Below are positions 1 to 5,055 of a stretch of DNA of 5,055 bases, piece after piece; the stretch's first letter is position 1; each line of letters begins with the position of its first letter. The position numbers and the translations under genes are program-made. The notes under the pieces are model-generated. The model was not told the DNA's origin. It was given only the letters and a program-made list of their open reading frames with translations, and did no database searches. This stretch comes from DASUSF01 sp036375275 (GTDB lineage: Bacteria > Pseudomonadota > Alphaproteobacteria > Geminicoccales > Geminicoccaceae), in assembly GCA_036375275.1 (NCBI GenBank), contig DASUSF010000443.1, positions 1 through 5,055 of the forward strand. The letters run 5' to 3'.

Positions 1-2
1 GC

Positions 3-1127
3 GGGCGCGGCAACAGCCAGCTTCAGCTCAGCGGCGAGGGTCTGAAGCTCCGCGTGGGCTCGGTCGTGATCGCCGCGCTCGAGATCCGGGTTCTCGAGCC
101 CGAAGCCGGGATCGCGCTGGTCGCGGATGACATCACGCTCCGCGACCTCGACGTGCGCGGGCTGACCGCGCCCGAAGCCCCGCCCCTGATCTCGGTCGAC
201 GCGATCGACCGGCTCAGCATCGAGGGCTGCGACCTCGACGTGCTCGCCGACGACACGTTCAAGGTGGTCGGCGAAGCGGTCGAGGTGATCGGGGTCGCGC
301 GCGAGGAGGCCGGGCTGGAGCCGCAGGCTCTGCTGTTCGAGGAACGCGAGGTGCGCCGGCGACTGGCCGAGAGGGCACGCCAGCTCACCGCCGTCCCGCA
401 GGCGCAGCGGACTCAGATGTTCATCGATCTGAACCGGTTCGCCAACCAGCGGGAGGACATCACCGCCATCGAACGCGTGGCCATCGGGCGTCTGGCCGAC
501 GTCATCCGCGCCGACCGGCCTTCGGACCGGCGGATCGTGAAGGGGCTGGACGGGCTCCGCCTGTCGGCAACCCGCTCCCGCCCCCACCGGGCGCTGGTGA
601 TCGCCTCCGCGCTCCCCGACACGACCCTGCACGAGTGCCGGATCAGCGGGATCGTGCGGCTCTATGGCGGGCAGGACGAGGTCCCGCTGAACCAGGACGA
701 GGCGAGGCGGCTCGTCGAGGCGTTCCGGCCAGACGTCCGCTCCGAGGACACGCGCCTCGTCGTCTCGAGCTGCGACCTCGCTCAGCTCGACGTCGACGGG
801 CGGCTGGTCGCCCAGATGCGCGCGGTGCTGCAGGGCTCGCCCAACCGGCTGCTCGAGGACGTCTTCCGCTTCGTCGAGATCCGTGGATCGCGCTTCCGGG
901 CGGCGCCGAACCGGACCGCGCTGACCATGGTCGCCGAAAGGATCACAGTGACGACCAGCAACCTCGATCCGACGCCTCAGGCGGAGAGCGGCTTCGTCGG
1001 CAGCGTCGTCGGCCTGATGAGTGCGTATACCGGCAACTTCGGCGGGCACAACGGCGCGCGGATCATGGACATCACGGTGTTCGTCATGGAAGAGGCGGCG
1101 AACGTCGCGCTCTCGATCCAGAGCTGA
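3..1127 (+). CDS. Putative right-handed parallel beta-helix protein, C-terminal part (5' end outside window)
   Basis: The frame is open from the first complete codon (position 3) to a TGA at 1125-1127, so at least 375 residues are present and the true start lies upstream. The GTG at 54 has coding-like sequence in front of it and is not a convincing start. The product has many short beta-strand-like segments ending in small or polar turns, such as LSIEGCDLDVLADD, TTLHECRISGIVRLYGG, LVVSSCDLAQLDVDG and AERITVTTSNLDPTP, a pattern typical of right-handed parallel beta-helices of the pectate-lyase fold. A charged, helix-like insertion (about 297-560, with EEREVRRRLAERARQL) breaks the strand pattern. 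The last strand region (GSVVGLMSAYTGNFGGHNGA, then ITVFVM) resembles the closing rungs of such proteins. There is no membrane segment and no visible catalytic site. The gene lies 9 nt before a DUF4157 gene and is probably co-transcribed with it. A fibre, binding or structural role in a phage-tail-like locus is possible but inferred. The fold assignment is by eye and moderate in certainty. Confidence 0.5.
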   Translation, partial: GRGNSQLQLSGEGLKLRVGSVVIAALEIRVLEPEAGIALVADDITLRDLDVRGLTAPEAPPLISVDAIDRLSIEGCDLDVLADDTFKVVGEAVEVIGVAREEAGLEPQALLFEEREVRRRLAERARQLTAVPQAQRTQMFIDLNRFANQREDITAIERVAIGRLADVIRADRPSDRRIVKGLDGLRLSATRSRPHRALVIASALPDTTLHECRISGIVRLYGGQDEVPLNQDEARRLVEAFRPDVRSEDTRLVVSSCDLAQLDVDGRLVAQMRAVLQGSPNRLLEDVFRFVEIRGSRFRAAPNRTALTMVAERITVTTSNLDPTPQAESGFVGSVVGLMSAYTGNFGGHNGARIMDITVFVMEEAANVALSIQS

Positions 1128-1129
1128 GG
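1126..1129 (+). promoter_or_regulatory. Ribosome-binding site GAGG overlapping the upstream stop codon
   Basis: GAGG at 1126-1129 sits 7 nt before the GTG at 1137 and shares two bases with the TGA stop (1125-1127) of the beta-helix gene. This is good Shine-Dalgarno spacing and is the main reason for choosing GTG 1137 over the in-frame GTGs at 1149, 1185, 1188 and 1224. The overlap suggests translational coupling of the two genes. No separate promoter fits in the 9-nt gap. Confidence 0.7.
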
Positions 1130-1136
1130 CGGCGTC

Positions 1137-4100
1137 GTGCCGGCCCCGGTGCACGCGCGGGCGAGGCCGAGGTGCAGCGGGCCGGTGGTGGCGCGCGCCC
1201 CCGCCCCGCGCGCCGGCTCCAGAACCGTGCAGATCCGGGAGACGTTGGCCCGGAGCCGCGTCCAGCCGAGCCTGATCGTCGGGCCGGCGAACGACCGCTT
1301 CGAGCGCGAGGCCGATCAGGCCGCTGCACAGGTACTGGCGACGGCCGCGCCCGTGCACGCAGCAGCCGCCTCCGGCCGCCCGACCGATGCCGTCCGCCAG
1401 CTCCGCCGCCAGGAAACCCTGGGGCTCGGCGGGCAGCCTTCGCTCGACGAGCTGGACGCCGTCCCGCCGCTCGAGGCCGACCAGGTCGAGCCCGAGGTCG
1501 GGCCCGAGGAGGAGGTGACCCTCGAGGGTCTCGACCACGGCGATGCCGCGGAGCTGGAAACGGGCGAGCCGGAGCCGCTGCCGGAGCGGGAGGAGGCGCT
1601 GCCCCAGGTGCCCGAGTTCCCCGCCGGCGCCTTCCCGCCGGCCCCGGCGGAAATACAGGAGCAGGCGGCGGGGGACGGCCCGGCGCTCGGCCCGGAAGGC
1701 GGCCCTGCCCCGCCCGAGGTGGCGGCGCGGGTCGCCACAGCCGGCCGCGGCCGGCCGCTTCCCGACGAGACCCGGGCCTACATGGAGCCCCGCTTCATCG
1801 CGGACTTCGGCTCGGTGCGCATCCACATGGATGCCGCGGATCAGGCCGTCGCGCGCCGCCTCGGCGCGCGCGCGTTCACCCACGGCCGGCAGATCTGGCT
1901 GGGCCCGGGCGAGAGCCCGTCGGACAAGCGGCTGATGGCGCACGAGCTTGCCCACGTGCTGCAGCAGACGCCGAGGCTTGCCGACCGGAAGGCGGCCACG
2001 CCACCTGAACCACCGGCGCCAGCCAAGGCCCAGCGCGGCTACATCCGCGACAGGATCGCCCGCGCCGCCCGCAACATCCCTGGCTACACGCTGTTCAGCG
2101 TGATCATCGGTCAGGATCCGATCTCGGGCGACCGGGTCGAGCGCAACGCGATCAACATCATCGGCGGGTTCATGGGCCTGCTCGGCCCGCTCGGCAATCA
2201 GGCGTTCGAATGGCTCAAGGAGTCCAAGATCCTTGAGGAGGCGTTCGCCTGGGTGAAAGGCAAGCTCACCGAGTACAACATCACGGTCGAGCGGATCTGG
2301 GACGTGGTGCGCGGCGCCTGGGACGCCTTCGAGCTCACCTCGCCGATCGCGTCCCTGAAGCGGCACTTCGGCCCGCTGGTCAGCGACATCAAGAACTTCG
2401 CGATCGATGCGCTGCTGAAGATGCTGGAGTTCGCGATCCGCGGCGCGCTGCGGCTGGCCGGGGGACTGGGCGATCAGATCTGGGGCGTGATCGCGCAGGG
2501 CATCGAGGTCATCGGCCTGATCGCGAAGGACCCGCTCGGGTTTGCGCGCAACCTCTTCCGGGCGGTGGTCGGCGGCTTCGAGAAGTTCGGCACGAACATC
2601 GTCGACCACCTGAAGCGCGGCCTGCTCAGCTGGCTGTTCGGTGCGATCAAGGGCCTCGACATCGAGCTGCCGGCGCGTCTCGACCTCAAGGGCCTGCTCT
2701 GGATCGGGCTCCAGGTGGTCGGGCTGACCTACCAGCGCGTCCGCGAGGTTCTGGTCAAGCGCCTGGAGCCGGCCGGCGAGCGGAAGATGCGCTACGTTGA
2801 ACGAGCGGTGTCGTTCGTCGCGACGCTGGTCAGGGACGGGATCGTCGGCGTCTGGCAGAAGGCGCTGGAGTACTTCGAGAACTTCAAGGAAATCGTGGTC
2901 GAGGGGATCAAGGGCTGGGTCAAGAGCGCGATCATCACCGCCGGCATCAAGTGGCTCGCAGGCCTGAGCAATCCGATCGGCGGCATCATCCAGGCGGCGA
3001 TCTCGATCTACAAGGTGGTCGAGACCTTCATCCGCAACATCTCGCGCTTCGCCGAGATCGTGAGCGGCATCTTCGGCTCGATCGGCAAGATCGCGCGCGG
3101 CTCGGTCACCGAAGCCGTGGACCTGGTCGAGGCGACCCTCGGCCGGCTGGTCCCGGTGGTGATCGGGTTCATCGCTGCGGTGCTGCAGCTGCCCGACGTG
3201 GCGAAGACGGTCCGCGGCATCGTCGACCGCCTGCGCGCCAAGGTCACGGGCGCCATCGAGCGGTTCGTCGCCTTCGTGGTCAAGAAGGCGAAGAAGCTGT
3301 TCGCGGCGATCCTCCGGCGGCTGAACCTCGGCCGCACCCCGCCCGGGGCGACGTTCACCATCGGCCGCACCCGGCACCGCTACTTCGCGAAGAAGGTCGG
3401 CCGGAAGCTGGAGCTGTTCGTCGCCACGGAAGAGAAGCCCGCGAAGCAGGCCGAGGCCGAGGTCGCCCAGGAGGCGCAGAAGGTGACCCCGGGCGGCACG
3501 ACGGCGGGTGAAGCGCAGGCCCTGGTCCAGGCGATGGACACCACGGAGGCCACGACCGCCGAGACCGCCGCCCGGGTCAGGCCGGAGGATGCGACGCAGA
3601 GCACGCGCGGCCCGCTCAAGACCCTCGAGGAGAAGATCGCCGCTGGCGCCAGGCTGCTGTCCGAAGCCGGGGCGGCGCTCGGCGACAACCCGGATGTCGA
3701 CACCGAGGACCCGAAGCTGCTGATCCGGGCGGTCGAGCCGCGGTTCGAGGCCGAGGGCACGAGCGGACCCTACGCGGCGATGAAGGGACTGAGCGCCGAG
3801 CCGGCGCCCGGCACCGGACTCACCTACTCCCAGTACTACGAGGCCGACCATCTGCCCGAGAAGTCGCTGCTCCAGGCGGTCAACGAGCGGCTGCCGCGGA
3901 TCTCCGAGGCCGCGGGCCAGGCGGCCGGGCCTGGCGCGGCGCCTCCGGTCGCGCCCGAGGAGACGCTTCGCGGCACCGATCCCGCCGCGACGGGCGCCGC
4001 CGCCGCCCAGCCGGCGCGCGAGCAGGCGCCGCCGCCGGGCTTCGGGCGCCTCGCCGAGCTCGCGGACGCTCCCGGCGGCGAGGGCAAGTCGCTGCACGCG

Positions 4101-5055
4101 ACGCTGCTCTATCGGCCGGTCCACCGGACCAAGCCCAGCACCTTCACCAAGGACACGCTGCCCGCGATCGACGCGGCGCTCGCCAAGAGCGACGCCGCGG
4201 CGCGCGAGACCGCGGTCAAGGAGGCGATGCAGAAGCAGATCGGCGACGAGACCGCCGCGCTCAAGAAGATCTACGTCGAGCTGGACAAGAACTCGGCGGG
4301 GGCGGTGCGCCGGCGGGTCTTCGAGGGCCTGGACAAGCTGGTCGAGCAGACCAACGTCGACTTCAAGCTGAACGCCAAGGCGGCGCCGCACACCGAGGCG
4401 GAGATCGGGGCCGGCGGCACGGCCGGCGCGCGCAACGCCCTCGCGTTCGGCGGCCCGCAGGACTTCGACGATCAGGAGGGCAAGGCCGACGCCTACGGTC
4501 GGTTCGGCCTGACCGGCCCCTACTTCGAGCGCGACCACATCATCGACCAGGCGTTTCCGGCCAACATCCAGGGCGCGACGTTCGGCGACCCCGACGTCGC
4601 GCAGAAGGGCAACCTGGACCCCGAGCCGTTCCGCCGCGGGCTGACCGGCCATGCGAAGGGCGCGGTCACGCGGCGCGCCAACCGGCTCGCCGCCACGCCG
4701 CTGTTCGCGCCCGGCTCGCGGATGACGACCTACACCGAAGGCAGCGGGTGGGCGATCCTCCTCTACCGGCCGGTGCACCGCCGGGTGACGCTCGCGACAC
4801 GAAGCCCGGACGCGCGGTCAATCCTGCTCGATGCGCTCCCCGGCGCTGCGTTCGAGAAGGCGCGCGCCTATCTCCGCGGCGACGAAGGGGCGCGCCCGGA
4901 GGACGCGCGCGGCGAGATCCACGCCGAGGTGAGGAAGGCGTTCACCGCCCAGTTCGCAACGCACGAGCGGGCGGTTCTCAGCGACTACGAGGGCGAGCGC
5001 GCGCGGGTCCGAGCCGCCAACCCCGGCCGCGAGCAGGCGGCGGAGATGGCGCTGT
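1137..5055 (+). CDS. Large multidomain DUF4157 (eCIS core) protein with HELAH zinc-protease motif and duplicated C-terminal module (3' end outside window)
   Basis: One frame without a stop runs from GTG 1137 to the window end: 1306 residues so far, C-terminus missing. Residues 46-60 (LIVGPANDRFEREAD) match the short N-terminal motif common in DUF4157 proteins. Residues ~80-200 are an acidic, proline-rich linker. Residues ~203-280 form the DUF4157 domain (PF13699): GRPLPDE, then FGSVRIH, ARAFTHG and MAHELAHVLQQ, with H269, E270 and H273 as putative zinc/catalytic residues. Residues ~300-725 are amphipathic helices with landmarks recalled from long DUF4157 proteins (RNAIN at 336, DPLGFARNLF at 465, WLFGAI at 499, DLKGLL at 516, LTYQR at 531). 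A small beta-like element follows (740-765), then an Ala/Glu-rich linker, then two related modules (~898-1050 and ~1127-1306). There is no signal peptide, which fits loading into a phage-tail-like particle rather than Sec export. The family is linked to contractile injection systems; an effector or cargo role is inference. The DUF4157 call is strong, the substrate unknown. Confidence 0.85.
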   Translation, partial: MPAPVHARARPRCSGPVVARAPAPRAGSRTVQIRETLARSRVQPSLIVGPANDRFEREADQAAAQVLATAAPVHAAAASGRPTDAVRQLRRQETLGLGGQPSLDELDAVPPLEADQVEPEVGPEEEVTLEGLDHGDAAELETGEPEPLPEREEALPQVPEFPAGAFPPAPAEIQEQAAGDGPALGPEGGPAPPEVAARVATAGRGRPLPDETRAYMEPRFIADFGSVRIHMDAADQAVARRLGARAFTHGRQIWLGPGESPSDKRLMAHELAHVLQQTPRLADRKAATPPEPPAPAKAQRGYIRDRIARAARNIPGYTLFSVIIGQDPISGDRVERNAINIIGGFMGLLGPLGNQAFEWLKESKILEEAFAWVKGKLTEYNITVERIWDVVRGAWDAFELTSPIASLKRHFGPLVSDIKNFAIDALLKMLEFAIRGALRLAGGLGDQIWGVIAQGIEVIGLIAKDPLGFARNLFRAVVGGFEKFGTNIVDHLKRGLLSWLFGAIKGLDIELPARLDLKGLLWIGLQVVGLTYQRVREVLVKRLEPAGERKMRYVERAVSFVATLVRDGIVGVWQKALEYFENFKEIVVEGIKGWVKSAIITAGIKWLAGLSNPIGGIIQAAISIYKVVETFIRNISRFAEIVSGIFGSIGKIARGSVTEAVDLVEATLGRLVPVVIGFIAAVLQLPDVAKTVRGIVDRLRAKVTGAIERFVAFVVKKAKKLFAAILRRLNLGRTPPGATFTIGRTRHRYFAKKVGRKLELFVATEEKPAKQAEAEVAQEAQKVTPGGTTAGEAQALVQAMDTTEATTAETAARVRPEDATQSTRGPLKTLEEKIAAGARLLSEAGAALGDNPDVDTEDPKLLIRAVEPRFEAEGTSGPYAAMKGLSAEPAPGTGLTYSQYYEADHLPEKSLLQAVNERLPRISEAAGQAAGPGAAPPVAPEETLRGTDPAATGAAAAQPAREQAPPPGFGRLAELADAPGGEGKSLHATLLYRPVHRTKPSTFTKDTLPAIDAALAKSDAAARETAVKEAMQKQIGDETAALKKIYVELDKNSAGAVRRRVFEGLDKLVEQTNVDFKLNAKAAPHTEAEIGAGGTAGARNALAFGGPQDFDDQEGKADAYGRFGLTGPYFERDHIIDQAFPANIQGATFGDPDVAQKGNLDPEPFRRGLTGHAKGAVTRRANRLAATPLFAPGSRMTTYTEGSGWAILLYRPVHRRVTLATRSPDARSILLDALPGAAFEKARAYLRGDEGARPEDARGEIHAEVRKAFTAQFATHERAVLSDYEGERARVRAANPGREQAAEMAL
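1743..1976 (+). other. DUF4157 / eCIS core domain with HExxH metallopeptidase motif
   Basis: This is residues ~203-280 of the large protein. The order of conserved elements is the family's usual one: GRGRPLPDE, a helix with MEPRF, FGSVRIHMD, the helix AVARRLGARAF, THGRQIWLGPGE, then KRLMAHELAHVLQQT. The HELAH residues (H269, E270, H273) form a zincin-type HExxH motif, and all three key residues are intact. A third zinc ligand is not identifiable by eye. Whether the domain acts as a protease in this family or has a loading or structural role is not settled by the sequence. Confidence 0.85.
2034..3302 (+). other. Long amphipathic helical block following the DUF4157 domain
   Basis: Residues ~300-722 are almost entirely predicted-helical by eye, with repeating hydrophobic, aromatic and Lys/Arg positions and few prolines. 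Segments such as LVPVVIGFIAAVLQL (671-685) and the GLLSWLFGAI stretch (495-504) are hydrophobic, but short for classical transmembrane spans. The block ends in a Lys-rich helix (VVKKAKKLF). I recall a similar block, with landmarks such as DLKG and LTYxR, in long DUF4157 proteins from other bacteria. It could act as a membrane-interacting or pore-like region, or as a tape-measure-like scaffold; the sequence alone does not decide. Confidence 0.5.
3831..4274 (+). repeat. C-terminal module, copy A (YYEADH ... LLYRPVHR ... helical tail)
   Basis: This is residues ~899-1046. It contains YYEADH (900-905), an Ala/Pro-rich low-complexity insert (~925-975), the octapeptide LLYRPVHR (990-997, nt 4104-4127) and a helix VKEAMQKQIGDETAALKKIY (1027-1046). 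All three landmarks recur in the same order in copy B. Apart from the DH pair, copy A has no histidine until just before the octapeptide, so if the module is an enzyme this copy may be degenerate. The E-x-D-H motif recalls the first part of HNH-type nuclease motifs, but no full HNH pattern is visible. Confidence 0.55.
4521..5055 (+). repeat. C-terminal module, copy B (YFERDH ... LLYRPVHR ... helical tail), runs off window
   Basis: This begins at residue ~1129 and contains YFERDHIID (1129-1137), a basic stretch with H1172 and N1182 (GHAKGAVTRRANR), LLYRPVHR (1208-1215, nt 4758-4781) and a helix starting VRKAFTAQFATHERAVLSDY (1265-1284). The offsets from copy A are 229, 218 and 238 residues for the three landmarks, consistent with an ancient tandem duplication followed by small insertions and deletions. 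Copy B keeps additional His and Asn residues after the DH, so it is the better candidate for an active unit. Its end is outside the window, and further copies or domains may follow. Confidence 0.55.

Noticed and set aside
54..56. GTG as the start of the first gene
   Set aside because: The frame is open upstream to the window edge with the same strand-like pattern (SQLQLSGEGLKLRVG), so the gene very probably begins before the window.
1316..1738. Antisense open frame of 140 codons
   Set aside because: The product is Ser/Gly/Ala-rich with no motif, and it lies opposite the acidic linker of the DUF4157 gene. It is a mirror of GC-rich codons.
1740..1755. 16-bp perfect GC palindrome (GCCGGCCGCGGCCGGC)
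   Set aside because: It lies within the coding sequence at the AGRGRP stretch just before the DUF4157 domain, has no following T-run, and is easily produced by Gly/Arg/Pro codons in GC-rich DNA. It is unlikely to be an operator or terminator.
635..2008. Long open frame in + frame 2 (457 codons) spanning the boundary of the two genes
   Set aside because: It encodes Arg/Ala/Gly/Pro-rich low-complexity sequence typical of an out-of-frame reading of GC-rich DNA. It overlaps two well-supported genes, one with recognisable DUF4157 motifs.
3008..3760. Antisense open frames opposite the helical block and linker
   Set aside because: The products lack domains, no convincing ribosome-binding sites were seen, and they overlap the sense gene completely.
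3831..3857. Calling copy A or B a canonical HNH endonuclease
   Set aside because: Only an E-x-D-H motif is visible. The Asn and second His spacing of HNH enzymes is not met clearly in either copy, so the family is left unassigned.

Overview
This window comes from a GC-rich bacterial genome. Codon third positions are almost all G or C, and GTG starts are plausible. The style fits a high-GC proteobacterium or similar environmental bacterium, but no taxonomic marker is present and I cannot name a genus. Both genes are on the + strand, share one reading frame, and are cut by the window edges.

Positions 1-1127 hold the 3' part of a gene whose product looks like a right-handed parallel beta-helix protein: short beta strands and small turns, interrupted by helical stretches. 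Its beginning lies upstream. The TGA stop (1125-1127) is followed after 9 nt by a GTG start (1137). A GAGG ribosome-binding site overlaps that stop, so the genes are probably one transcript and translationally coupled.

Positions 1137-5055 are a single uninterrupted frame of at least 1306 residues, still open at the window end. The product is a very large multidomain protein of the DUF4157 ('eCIS core', PF13699) type. In order it has an N-terminal conserved motif (LIVGPANDRFEREAD), an acidic/proline-rich linker, a DUF4157 domain with an HELAH zinc-protease motif, a ~430-residue amphipathic helical block, an Ala/Glu-rich linker, and two diverged copies of a C-terminal module. Each copy carries a [YF]-E-x-D-H motif followed by an identical LLYRPVHR octapeptide.

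DUF4157 proteins are known to be linked to extracellular contractile injection systems (eCIS) and related phage-tail-like particles. The pair may therefore belong to such a locus: a beta-helix surface, fibre or binding protein beside a large cargo or effector-like protein. No sheath, tube, baseplate or ATPase gene is visible here, so that link is inference. The most unusual element is the tandem C-terminal module, which I cannot assign to a named family. No RNA genes, CRISPR arrays, insertion sequences, terminators or intergenic gaps over 10 nt were seen.
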